This document shows, piece after piece, positions 1 to 9,147 of a stretch of DNA of 64,000 nt. Under the pieces are notes generated by a model. It saw only the letters and a program-made list of their open reading frames with translations. It had not been told where the DNA came from and searched no databases. The translations under genes were made by a program, and so were the position numbers. Each line of letters opens with the position of its first letter. Positions within the stretch are counted from its first letter, which is position 1. This DNA comes from Sphingobacterium chungjuense (GTDB taxonomy: Bacteria; Bacteroidota; Bacteroidia; Sphingobacteriales; Sphingobacteriaceae), in NCBI RefSeq assembly GCF_011316935.1, contig NZ_WLYS01000003.1:558001-622000 (forward strand), given 5' to 3'.

Positions 1-1
1 T

Positions 2-2113
2 AATTTTAATAACAATGTGGATTTCAAGGTGTACAACTTACGCAGTAATATTGAAGTGAATGTCACGAATTCTACGCAATTGATGGTGCGAACGATTGCT
101 AACTACAGAAATTACAGCGGACCACCCGAAGGCGGAAGTTCTTCGTTCCGAAATGCGCTGAGAGCTAATCCAGCATTATTCCTCCCAGTTTACGAAGCAG
201 GACCTCAGCAAGCCTACATTAGCCATCCCTTATTTGGCAATTACGACGATGGTAGTGGTAGTTCGTACCTCAATCCGTACGCAGAAATTGTACGAGGTTA
301 TTCAGAATGGTCGCAAAGTAATATGCAAGTACAAATCGAACTGCGACAGGATTTCTCCAAATGGATTGAAGGTTTCAGCTATAGAGGACTGGCCAATGCG
401 TCGCGAAGTGCTTACATGGAATACCGCAGACAATACAATCCATTTTATTACTCCCCACAAGGCATAGACCCCAATACTGGCGCTTACAACTTTTTCAACC
501 TCAACCCACTGACCGGTACCGAATATTTGGATTACAGTGACAACGGGCGTGGACAAGAATCACTTTTCTACATGGAAAATGCGCTAAACTACAACCGCAC
601 CTTCAACGATGAGCACGTCGTCACCGGGATGGTCATCAATACGATACGCAATCGCATTACGCTCCCACGCGACCAACTTGGTAACGTGATCAACACCCTA
701 CCTTTTCGCAATGTAAGTTTTGCAGGATCATTTACCTACGCCTACGACAATCGTTACCATGCCCAATTCTCGTTCGGATACAATGGTTCGGAGGTTTTTG
801 CGCCCAGAAATCGATGGGGATTCTTCCCTTCTGCAGGTATTGCGTGGACGGTGCACAACGAAAAGTTTATGGAACCGCTGCAAGACGTGATCAACACCGC
901 CCGTATCCGTTTTACGCATGGTTTGGTGGGGAATGATAAAATTCATGATAGTCGCTTCTTCTATCTTTCACAGGTGAACCTAAACGATGGTGTGCGACGA
1001 TTCAACTTCGGAGTGAATGCCGGCGAGGAAAATTATCATCGCAATGGGGTGTCTATCAATCGCTACGCTAATCCGTATGTCAGTTGGGAGGTCTCCCAGC
1101 AAACCAATCTGGGAGTAGATTTAGGATTCTTAAATGGCAAATTGACTTTCACAGGTGACGCATTTCAGCAGATCCGATCCGACATTGTGCAAGAGCGAGC
1201 GGCACTCCCTTCTTCTATGGGATTGGCTGCACCAGTGCTCGCCAATTTAGGAAAATACAAGAGTCAAGGGTTTGATGCAGAGTTAGTGTATAATCATAAT
1301 GTGAATCAAAACCTGTGGTTTCAAGGTCGTGGAACTTTCACTTTTACGAAAGGTGAATACCTGTACTATGAAGAACCCACCTTCGATCATGAGTACCTAA
1401 GCCGCATCGGTACCGACGTCAATCAGCGACGTGGTTATATTGCCGAGCGCCTTTTTATCGACGACGAAGAGGTATATAATAGTCCAGAGCAATCCTTTGG
1501 CGGCGTGGTGATGGGCGGCGATATCAAATACCTTGATGTGAATGGGGATGGTATTGTCAACGCCAACGATGAGCTACCGATTGGTTTCCCGACGGTACCA
1601 CAGATCAACTATGGTTTTGGTCTAACATCGGGTTATAAGAACTTCGAATTTTCGTTCTTCTTCAGCGGTATGGGCCGGACATCGCTCTTCATCAATCCGC
1701 GCTTGCGCGCTCCTAATGATAATAATGTCAATGGAGCAGCACCATTTGGTAGCCAAACCTCTCCCAATGCGGTATTGCAAGCTTGGGCAGATAGTCACTG
1801 GTCGGAAGATGACCGAAATGTCTATGCCCTTTGGCCAAGACTGAGTCAAAATCCTTTAGAAAACAACGTCATAAGCAGTACACACTGGATGCGTAATGGC
1901 GCTTTCCTCCGCTTGAAACAGGTCGAGCTGGCCTATACGCTAAACAAAGATTTTTCGCGCCGCTTCAAGATAGATCAATTTAGAATCTACGCCAGCGGGA
2001 GCAATCTATTTAGCATTTCTGCTTTTGACTTATGGGATCCAGAAATGGGCGATTCTGGCCTGAGATATCCGCTTCAACGCGTTTTCAACTTAGGTTTATT
2101 ACTCACCTTATAA
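2..2113 (+). CDS. SusC-like TonB-dependent outer-membrane receptor (C-terminal part, 5' end outside window)
   Basis: This is the C-terminal two thirds of a SusC/RagA-family outer-membrane transporter that imports oligosaccharides with TonB energy. The reading frame is open to the window edge (N-F-N-N-N before the GTG at 17), so the GTG is not the real start. SusC proteins are usually about 1000-1100 residues, so the signal peptide, carboxypeptidase-like domain and plug are outside the window. What remains is barrel sequence with alternating aromatic and polar residues, a calcium-loop-like DVNGDGIVNANDE, and the SusC-typical end with RLKQVELAYTL, IYASGSNLF and FNLGLLLTL. A SusD gene follows 36 bp downstream. 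The partner SusD and the family-typical end make the assignment firm. The substrate cannot be read from the sequence. Confidence 0.95.
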   Translation, partial: NFNNNVDFKVYNLRSNIEVNVTNSTQLMVRTIANYRNYSGPPEGGSSSFRNALRANPALFLPVYEAGPQQAYISHPLFGNYDDGSGSSYLNPYAEIVRGYSEWSQSNMQVQIELRQDFSKWIEGFSYRGLANASRSAYMEYRRQYNPFYYSPQGIDPNTGAYNFFNLNPLTGTEYLDYSDNGRGQESLFYMENALNYNRTFNDEHVVTGMVINTIRNRITLPRDQLGNVINTLPFRNVSFAGSFTYAYDNRYHAQFSFGYNGSEVFAPRNRWGFFPSAGIAWTVHNEKFMEPLQDVINTARIRFTHGLVGNDKIHDSRFFYLSQVNLNDGVRRFNFGVNAGEENYHRNGVSINRYANPYVSWEVSQQTNLGVDLGFLNGKLTFTGDAFQQIRSDIVQERAALPSSMGLAAPVLANLGKYKSQGFDAELVYNHNVNQNLWFQGRGTFTFTKGEYLYYEEPTFDHEYLSRIGTDVNQRRGYIAERLFIDDEEVYNSPEQSFGGVVMGGDIKYLDVNGDGIVNANDELPIGFPTVPQINYGFGLTSGYKNFEFSFFFSGMGRTSLFINPRLRAPNDNNVNGAAPFGSQTSPNAVLQAWADSHWSEDDRNVYALWPRLSQNPLENNVISSTHWMRNGAFLRLKQVELAYTLNKDFSRRFKIDQFRIYASGSNLFSISAFDLWDPEMGDSGLRYPLQRVFNLGLLLTL

Positions 2114-2149
2114 CCTGAAAACATGCCGATTACATCAAAAAATAAGCAC

Positions 2150-4102
2150 ATGAAACGATTTTTTAATATCACGGTGGCTACGCTCACAATTCTGTTGGGC
2201 AGCTGCAACAAATACATGGATATTGTACCCGACAATATCGCCGAGTTGGAGCAAGCCTTCTCGATGCGCGCGATGGCCGAGCGATACCTCTTTACCTGTT
2301 ATAGTTATATCCCCAGAGGGAATGATTTACAGCGTAATCCCGCACTCCTATCGAGCGATGAATTTTGGTTAAATTCCATGAGTAACTATTCGCAAAGCGA
2401 CTACCCGAACTGGTACATTGCAATGGGAGCACAAAACACCAACAGTCCGCTGCTGAACTACTGGGATGGTAATAATCAAGGTGGAAGTAGCGATGATCAC
2501 ATTCGCTTGTGGCGCGGCATTCGCGACTGCAATATCTTTCTAGAAAACATCTACAAGGTACGCGATATGGATGAAATGGAGATCAAGCGTTGGGCAGCGG
2601 AAGTGACTTTCTTAAAAGCCTATTATCACTTCTATTTGCTAAGAATGTATGGTCCAATCCCGATCGTAGATGAGAATACGGCGGTATTTGAGGATCCCAA
2701 TAATGTCAATTTCGAAAGACAGTCGATTGACGAAGTTTTTGCTTACATCGTAAGCAAGATTGATGGCGCAATGCCAGACCTTATGGTCGACGTGATGCAA
2801 CCAGTGCAAGAAAATGGACGCGTTACCCAAATTGTTGCCAAAGCCATGAAAGCCGAAATCTTGGTAACGGCGGCCAGTCCTCTATTCAATGGAAATGCCG
2901 ATTATACCACGTACACAGATGCGGATAATCAACCTTTATTCAATGCAACGTGGAGCATGGAGAAGTGGCAAGCTGCCGCTACGGCGTGTCGCGAAGCAAT
3001 CGAGACAGCGCACGCCGCGGGCAAATCTTTGTACAAATGGATACCTCCTACTACCATGGTCACGCAACCGCAACAAAGTACGATCAATCAGATGAGTATT
3101 CGCCAAGCGATTACAGAACGATCCAACAATCCCGAATCGCTTTGGGTAAACAACCGCAGTACGGCCAATCAATCACATCAAGGTCATGCCTACATGCCGC
3201 GAAGTATTGATCCCGCCAGAATCACGAACCAACAGACGGGCGGTTTTATGGCGCCGACCATCAATATCGCGTTGGCATTTTACACCAAGAACGGTGTGCC
3301 TATGGAAGAAGACTTCACGTACAACTATGCTGGTCGTTTTGACTTGCGAACAGTCCCTCTAGGCAATTCGCCCTACCAATACGATCTAATTCCAGGTCAC
3401 ACCACCGTCGGGATGCATTTTGATCGTGAAGATCGCTTCTATGGTTCGTTATCTTTTGATGGTGGTCGTTATTTCATGAATAACCATACAAGTGATTTTC
3501 TGGCTTATCCAATCAATGCTAGACCAGGCGGTAATGCCGCGGCGACCAACTCGCCAACTCGCTATTCGGGCACGGGATACACACCGAAAAAACTGGTGAG
3601 TTATTTTAATGTAATTGGCGAGGGGCAAGCCTTCAGCACCTATACCTATCCTTACGTGATGATGCGATTAGGCAATTTATACTTATTGTATGCAGAAGCG
3701 CTCAATGAAGTAAATGGACCTTCGGCAGAGATCTTTCAATACTTGGACGACTTGCGTGAGCGTAGCGGTTTACGGGGCGTCATTGAGTCTTGGTCAGATT
3801 ATTCAATCAACCCCAATAAACCGAATAGTCAAGAAGGTTTGCGAGAAATCATTCGTCGCGAACGCACCATCGAATTAGCTTTTGAATCACAACGGTTTTG
3901 GGATCTCCTCAGATGGAAAACAGCACAAGAAGAGCTGAATACACCTATATATGGATGGGATATTCGTCAGAATACGGCGCAAACTTACTACAGAAGAGTC
4001 GTCATGTTTACCAGAACATTTACACAGCGTGATTATTTCTGGCCGATCAGCATCAATGAATTACGCCGCAATAATAAACTATTACAATCTCCGCTATGGT
4101 AA
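2150..4102 (+). CDS. SusD/RagB-family surface glycan-binding lipoprotein
   Basis: This is the SusD partner that caps the SusC barrel and binds the ligand at the cell surface. The start was placed at the ATG at 2150 rather than the in-frame ATG at 2123, because MKRFFNITVATLTILLGSC then gives a clean lipoprotein signal with the lipobox Cys at residue 19. The mature protein (650 codons in total) has the SusD helical TPR-like region, including KRWAAEVTFLKAYYHFYLLR. The C-terminal SusD domain has LYLLYAEALNEVNG, LREIIRRERTIELAFE and FWDLLRWKTAQ. It is somewhat longer than the common 500-600 residues. It is co-oriented with the SusC and two further lipoproteins, so it is probably one transcript. 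Confidence 0.95.
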   Translation: MKRFFNITVATLTILLGSCNKYMDIVPDNIAELEQAFSMRAMAERYLFTCYSYIPRGNDLQRNPALLSSDEFWLNSMSNYSQSDYPNWYIAMGAQNTNSPLLNYWDGNNQGGSSDDHIRLWRGIRDCNIFLENIYKVRDMDEMEIKRWAAEVTFLKAYYHFYLLRMYGPIPIVDENTAVFEDPNNVNFERQSIDEVFAYIVSKIDGAMPDLMVDVMQPVQENGRVTQIVAKAMKAEILVTAASPLFNGNADYTTYTDADNQPLFNATWSMEKWQAAATACREAIETAHAAGKSLYKWIPPTTMVTQPQQSTINQMSIRQAITERSNNPESLWVNNRSTANQSHQGHAYMPRSIDPARITNQQTGGFMAPTINIALAFYTKNGVPMEEDFTYNYAGRFDLRTVPLGNSPYQYDLIPGHTTVGMHFDREDRFYGSLSFDGGRYFMNNHTSDFLAYPINARPGGNAAATNSPTRYSGTGYTPKKLVSYFNVIGEGQAFSTYTYPYVMMRLGNLYLLYAEALNEVNGPSAEIFQYLDDLRERSGLRGVIESWSDYSINPNKPNSQEGLREIIRRERTIELAFESQRFWDLLRWKTAQEELNTPIYGWDIRQNTAQTYYRRVVMFTRTFTQRDYFWPISINELRRNNKLLQSPLW

Positions 4103-4138
4103 ACAACCATAGGAACGATTCACTTTTAATCTAAAGAT

Positions 4139-5335
4139 ATGAGACATTACTTCAATAAAATATCTACTTCCGCATTGCTCTTGCTGTTCTTATTAGTGGG
4201 CTGTGCAGAAGACATAGTGCCTGGGCCATCCCGACAGGGAGAGAAACCTAATGGCATCACTTCCTATACGGTGAAAAGTATACCGGGCGGCGCAGTCATA
4301 AATTATGAACTACCAAATCATCCTGATTTGCGCTACGTAAAGGCCGTATATACCATGGCCGACGGTCGTGTTCGCGAAAACAAAGCATCTATTTATAACA
4401 ATAGTATTTTGGTAGATGGCTTCGCCAAAGCAGGCGATTATCAGGTAAACTTGGTGGCTGTCGGTGTTGGCGATGTAGAATCTGAGCCAACTGCTCTTAC
4501 CGTCACCGCATTAACACCAACCTACCTCCTCACCTTAGAAAAGTTGCGCGAGGAAGGAAACATTACCGCTACCTTCGGTGGCATACGTTTGCTCTTCGAA
4601 AATGTGACTGAGACACCTTTGGCCATTCACATCATTGCTCGAAATGATGCCGGCCAATGGCAAACGGCCAGGGATTTCTACACGCGTCTTGGCGAGGGCG
4701 TATTTAATGTACGTGGATTTGCAGCACAGGAAAGAGAATTTGGCATCTTCGTAACCGACCGATGGAATAACACCTCAGACACCATCAGGGCAAACTTTTT
4801 ACCATTACACGAAGTGATGATGAACAAATCTCTTTTCCGAGAATACAATCTACCTACCGATACGTGGCAAGCGCACACTGGATTTCGTACCCCATCGGTA
4901 TTGTGGGATGGTAATGATCGCGTATCCAGCACGATCTTCCATACGGCACCTGGAACCGGTATTCCGCAGCACTTCAGTTTTGATATGGGAGTGGCGGCCA
5001 ACTTAAGCCGTTTTCTCATGTATTCGAGATTGAGTTACGAATACCAATTTAATCATCCGAAAGTATTCGAATTATATGGATCGAATAATCCAGACCCTAA
5101 TGGAGGTTGGGAATCGTGGACGTTGATCGGCACGTACACCTCAGTCAAGCCCTCTGGTTTGCCATTAGGCGAAAGCACCAATGATGATATCAACTACGCT
5201 CGAGCTGGAGAAGAATTTGACATTGAATTTCAGGAAGAACCGTACCGCTATTGGCGCTGGCGTACATTAGATACGTGGGGCGGAAATTCAGATGTATCTC
5301 TCGGGGAACTCACCTTTTTTGGCACCGTCAATTAG
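4139..5335 (+). CDS. Surface lipoprotein of the DUF4959/DUF5126/DUF5000 type
   Basis: This is a 398-residue lipoprotein from a polysaccharide-utilisation locus, probably a surface glycan-binding protein. The signal peptide ends in LLFLLVGC. Residues about 25-125 look like DUF4959, a fibronectin-like fold (PGPSRQG, then IPGGAVINYELPNHPDLRYV). Residues about 130-225 fit DUF5126. The last 160 residues resemble DUF5000, a discoidin-like beta-sandwich (TPSVLWDGNDR, HFSFDMGVAANLSRF, KVFELYGSNNP, YRYWRWRTLDTWGG, LGELTFFGTVN). Families are named from remembered domain layout, not from a search. It lies 36 bp after susD and 33 bp before a second lipoprotein gene of related architecture. No catalytic residues are evident, which favours binding over hydrolysis. 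Confidence 0.8.
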   Translation: MRHYFNKISTSALLLLFLLVGCAEDIVPGPSRQGEKPNGITSYTVKSIPGGAVINYELPNHPDLRYVKAVYTMADGRVRENKASIYNNSILVDGFAKAGDYQVNLVAVGVGDVESEPTALTVTALTPTYLLTLEKLREEGNITATFGGIRLLFENVTETPLAIHIIARNDAGQWQTARDFYTRLGEGVFNVRGFAAQEREFGIFVTDRWNNTSDTIRANFLPLHEVMMNKSLFREYNLPTDTWQAHTGFRTPSVLWDGNDRVSSTIFHTAPGTGIPQHFSFDMGVAANLSRFLMYSRLSYEYQFNHPKVFELYGSNNPDPNGGWESWTLIGTYTSVKPSGLPLGESTNDDINYARAGEEFDIEFQEEPYRYWRWRTLDTWGGNSDVSLGELTFFGTVN

Positions 5336-5368
5336 GGATAATTATTTAATTATTAGCATCGAAAATAT

Positions 5369-6529
5369 ATGAAACTACAGTATAACCCACTTTTAGCGGC
5401 CTTTATTGCCTCCTTGGGATTACTTTTACTCACGCATTGTACTCCCGTAGATCATTTTTATAGTGACTATCTAGCAGATGGCGAACGGATATATCCAGGC
5501 CGGATAGATTCGATACAATTTCAACCCGGTGACCGACGCGCGGGCATTCGAGCTAGGATCAGCACCGATGCGCGTGTGGTCAAAATGCGCGTATCTTGGG
5601 GACAAGGCAATAGCTTCGAAATCCCCGTATTGCCCAGGGAAATTGCCCAATACAAGGACGTGGTGATTCCAGAAGTAGCGGAAGGCAGTTATACCTTCGA
5701 TATTCGCACCTTTGATTCGGAAGGCAATCAATCCATGCGTTCCGAAATATTCGGACGCGTGTATGGGCAAAGTTACATCAATAACCTCAACAACCGGATT
5801 GTCAATAATCTAGAACGTAGAGCAAATGATGAGATCGTACTTAATTGGTTTGTAGAAACGCCGGACACCACCTTGCTTGGCACCATCTTGCGGTATCCAA
5901 ACTTAGCAGGCGATAGTGTGGAACTATTTGTAGCATCAAATACAAATCAAACGTCATTACCTGGCATTGATATTAGGGGCACTTTTAACTACCGCAATTT
6001 GTACAAGCCTAACTCCTTGGCCATTGATACATTTTACGCCCATCCGGTTAGGTTGAGAACACGAGAATTACTACCACCAGATAGAGAATTGTATCCTTAC
6101 ACCAACTGGTCTATCGCGGGGTTCAGTTCGGAAGAGCCCAACAACAGCCGCTTAGCAGCACGATTGATTGACGGCCGTGATGATACTTTTTGGATTGCTC
6201 GCTTTTCGAATAACGCGACTAGTTATCCGAATCATTGGGTAACGATTGACATGGGAGAACCGCTATTGGTGAATGGATTTATGTTCGCCCAGAAAAATGG
6301 GGATCGTAAAATAAGAGATCTGGAGGTACAAGTGAGCAACGACAACCAAAACTGGAGCGTGGCCACGCTGATCAGATTAGTTGCAGTGGATCGTACCAAG
6401 CAGTATTTTGATTTGCCAGAACCACTCACCTTCCGATATTTTAAAATCGTTCCGATAGATGGACATGATGCGCAGCAGCAACCCGGTTTGGCACTGGCAG
6501 GAACGTTCAGAAACGTATTCACCAATTAG
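5369..6529 (+). CDS. DUF4998-type lipoprotein with C-terminal discoidin-like domain
   Basis: This 386-residue lipoprotein (signal ends LLLLTHC) closes the SusC/SusD operon. The N-terminal region with YLADGERIYPGRIDSIQ followed by a charged Ig-like stretch fits DUF4998. The last 140 residues form an F5/8 type C (discoidin/DUF5000-like) sandwich: AARLIDGRDDTFW, WVTIDMGEPLLVNGFMF, LEVQVSNDNQNW and FRYFKIVPIDG. Paired DUF5000 and DUF4998 lipoproteins behind a SusC/SusD pair are common in Bacteroidota. They are taken to be accessory surface ligand-binding proteins. The gene ends 18 bp before a strong hairpin that also faces the convergent hydrolase operon. The exact ligand is unknown. Confidence 0.75.
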   Translation: MKLQYNPLLAAFIASLGLLLLTHCTPVDHFYSDYLADGERIYPGRIDSIQFQPGDRRAGIRARISTDARVVKMRVSWGQGNSFEIPVLPREIAQYKDVVIPEVAEGSYTFDIRTFDSEGNQSMRSEIFGRVYGQSYINNLNNRIVNNLERRANDEIVLNWFVETPDTTLLGTILRYPNLAGDSVELFVASNTNQTSLPGIDIRGTFNYRNLYKPNSLAIDTFYAHPVRLRTRELLPPDRELYPYTNWSIAGFSSEEPNNSRLAARLIDGRDDTFWIARFSNNATSYPNHWVTIDMGEPLLVNGFMFAQKNGDRKIRDLEVQVSNDNQNWSVATLIRLVAVDRTKQYFDLPEPLTFRYFKIVPIDGHDAQQQPGLALAGTFRNVFTN

Positions 6530-6547
6530 CTAAACACGCATAACGCT

Positions 6548-6575
6548 AAAAGCGGCTCTTTTTGGAGCCGCTTTT
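6548..6575. terminator. Bidirectional intrinsic terminator
   Basis: A perfect 11-bp stem (AAAAGCGGCTC / GAGCCGCTTTT) has a 6-base loop and T-rich flanks on both strands. It sits between the convergent lipoprotein gene (+) and the DUF4965 protein gene (-), so it can end transcription from both sides. Confidence 0.85.
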
Positions 6576-6605
6576 CTAATTTCTAAAAAAAGATCTACTG
6601 CGTTC

Positions 6606-9080
6606 TTATTGCGCTGCAATCTTTTCTTCTAGCATTTTGATAAAGTATCCACCAACTACAGAACGGGCTTTGAAACCTCTGCGCACTGGTTTGTCCGTAA
6701 ATACCCAATCCGACATCGGTGTACGCGTCGTACAGTTATTCATAAAATGATGCACTGGTTTTACAAATTGCTCGAAAGTAGCTTTGTCGTCTGCCATCGT
6801 CGCTGTCCAACAGATCCAATCCGTTTTAGTGTACGTTTCGCGATTATCCAATGGCAAACCATATTCGTTTTGCTTCGTCAGGTAATACGCGATCTCTGTA
6901 TCGATAATGTCCTTATCGAACAAGCCCATATCAAACAACTTATCCCAGACCATATTGTATTTTTGGCTCCAGGTACCCGATTTATCAAACGTCAAGCGGT
7001 AATGATCGCCGTCGTTAGCCATATCTTTCCACTTAGCGGCCATATCTTTAGCAATCGCTTCATACTTCGCGGCCACTTCTTTTTTGCCTAACATCGCGGC
7101 CAACTTGGCATACGAGCCAATACCTACGATCGCTTTGATGGATAGATTCGCATTGTGCGCAAAATGTCCAGCAAAATCATCTGTACACAATTGATTGTCT
7201 GGATCCAAACCATTTTGAACCAAATAATCTGTCCATGTCGTCAATACTTCCCAATGTTTTTCGGCATACTTTGCATGTTGCTCCATGCGCGCAATAGCAT
7301 AGGTCAGGATTAACATATTACCCGACTCCTCTACAGGCATATCACCACCGTAGGTTTGTCCATTAGCCAATGGATACGTGCCGATATCATGCGCGGCAAA
7401 TGGTTTCGTCCATTTTCCGCTTTCACTGTAGGCAAAGATGAAGTTCAGGAGCGCTTTCGCTAATTCCGGATTGTAATACAAATACAATGGCGCAGAAGGA
7501 TAAGTGACATCCACTGTACCGATAGATCCATTACTATCATTCTCTTTGGACAACAACATCAGGTCGCCATTCGGCGCTTCTACCAATTTGTGTGCAGCAA
7601 TCGATTGGCGATAAGCCAGTGCACACAATTCCGCATACTCTTTACCACCTGTAGCCGTGTATTGACGCATAAAATCTGCATCAAAGGCATCTGCTCGTTT
7701 ACGTAGTGTTTTATATTGTTGATCTGCTTTGGCAAATACCGCTTCTATGCTGTTCTTTCCATCCACATTCCAATAGCCACGTAAGTTTTCGCCAAAATAT
7801 TGAATCGAATACACATCATCATAGCCCACCATGATGTGATCTTGATGAGCACCGTTTACACGGAATGATTTTGTGTAGGCAATATTTTGATGGCCATCAG
7901 AACCAGCTCCGCTCACCGCAGCAATATCATTGCCCGCAGCAAATGCTTTGCGCAAGGATTGACTGCCACCGGTACCTACGCTACCTTCTTGGTCACTTCC
8001 TGCCAGATAGAAATAGCCCCAATCAATATTGATATGATCTCCACTGCGCTGCAATACCGGTTGCGCGGCGCTTCCCGTTTTGGCAAATAGTAAATTTCCT
8101 TTTTTACTAGTGGATGAAGTAGAAGCTTGTGAAGGAAGGTTTAAAGCCCAATTAGGTGCTGCCTCAAAATAGATGGATACATCACGCGGTTGATCACTCT
8201 TAACATCATACGAGATATAATTTACCGGACGAGAAACCAGATTCAAATCATCCAAGAACAAAGGCGCAGTAAACGTGATTTTTAAATCCACATCGCCACA
8301 CCGGAAGGTATAATGCGTCTGCATGGCTTGCACATCGACCGAGATCTGCTGTGCTGTTTTTTCAAATGAACGAGGGATATCTTTTTCTACTACGACGCCG
8401 ACGTCAAATAAGCCATTTCCGCCGGTATTATGGCAGAATCCCGCGATCAAATGTTCCCCTTTGGTCAGTTTCGCTGTTTGTTCTGCCGACAATTTAACAC
8501 GCTTATTTTTGCCGGTTGCTGGTCCGCTATTCACGATTTCTTGTCCGTCCAAATATAAGATAACATCATCATCGTGAGAATACTCTAAGTAAACCGTTTT
8601 ACCTTTTAAATCTTGATCTAGTTTAAATGGACGGCGTACCCAGATTTTCTCTTCGTGCCATGCCGTTTTAGAAGACGACTCGCTGTCTGGTGTACCGAAT
8701 GCACCTTTTCCACTCTGCCAACCTTTATCATTGTATTTCGGCGCAAACCAATTTCCAGAGGGCATTTTGGTCGTGTATTTTCCTTCCCAAGCTGCATCTT
8801 CGCCCATAGACAACAACGCATACACTTCTACTTCTTCGGCTCCCATGAATCGGTAGGTTTCCTCGCCCACTTTCAGTACGCCTAATAATGGAAATGGACG
8901 TTCTGTCCAGTGTTTCACGGTGGATCCATACAATTCGTCAGTATACGACCAAGCGCTGGTATTCGGGTCGATCGTAATTAATGGATACGCTGGCGCTCTA
9001 AGATTACTTTTAGTGGATTGCGCTGTGGCAGAAAGCGTGAGGGCGACCATCACTACGCCCGTTAAAAATCGTTTTATCAT
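6606..9080 (-). CDS. Secreted DUF4964/DUF5127/DUF4965/DUF1793 protein (glutaminase-A-like, putative glycoside hydrolase)
   Basis: This 824-residue protein has a signal peptide (MIKRFLTGVVMVALTLSATAQ). The N-terminal DUF4964 segment has APAYPLITIDPNTSAWSYTD. Residues about 75-230 form a galactose-binding-like jelly roll (WFAPKYNDKGWQSGKGAFG, WVRRPFKLD, EYSHDDDVILYLDGQEIV). It continues into DUF5127, then a helical DUF4965/DUF1793 half resembling an (alpha/alpha)6 barrel (DVTYPSAPLYLYYNPELA, FAAHDIGTYPLANGQ, MPVEESGNMLILTYAIARME, DDFAGHFAHNANLSIKAI). Family members are often annotated glutaminase, but in Bacteroidota they cluster with SusC/SusD and hydrolases, so a glycan-processing role is more likely. 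It is second in an operon behind a GH43 gene, with a 67-bp gap. The exact reaction is not established. Confidence 0.88.
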   Translation of the reverse strand: MIKRFLTGVVMVALTLSATAQSTKSNLRAPAYPLITIDPNTSAWSYTDELYGSTVKHWTERPFPLLGVLKVGEETYRFMGAEEVEVYALLSMGEDAAWEGKYTTKMPSGNWFAPKYNDKGWQSGKGAFGTPDSESSSKTAWHEEKIWVRRPFKLDQDLKGKTVYLEYSHDDDVILYLDGQEIVNSGPATGKNKRVKLSAEQTAKLTKGEHLIAGFCHNTGGNGLFDVGVVVEKDIPRSFEKTAQQISVDVQAMQTHYTFRCGDVDLKITFTAPLFLDDLNLVSRPVNYISYDVKSDQPRDVSIYFEAAPNWALNLPSQASTSSTSKKGNLLFAKTGSAAQPVLQRSGDHINIDWGYFYLAGSDQEGSVGTGGSQSLRKAFAAGNDIAAVSGAGSDGHQNIAYTKSFRVNGAHQDHIMVGYDDVYSIQYFGENLRGYWNVDGKNSIEAVFAKADQQYKTLRKRADAFDADFMRQYTATGGKEYAELCALAYRQSIAAHKLVEAPNGDLMLLSKENDSNGSIGTVDVTYPSAPLYLYYNPELAKALLNFIFAYSESGKWTKPFAAHDIGTYPLANGQTYGGDMPVEESGNMLILTYAIARMEQHAKYAEKHWEVLTTWTDYLVQNGLDPDNQLCTDDFAGHFAHNANLSIKAIVGIGSYAKLAAMLGKKEVAAKYEAIAKDMAAKWKDMANDGDHYRLTFDKSGTWSQKYNMVWDKLFDMGLFDKDIIDTEIAYYLTKQNEYGLPLDNRETYTKTDWICWTATMADDKATFEQFVKPVHHFMNNCTTRTPMSDWVFTDKPVRRGFKARSVVGGYFIKMLEEKIAAQ

Positions 9081-9147
9081 AGTATTTGAACGTTTCGGGA
9101 ATCATCAAACTAATCGATTAGCCAATCAATCCCGGGATTATAATAGG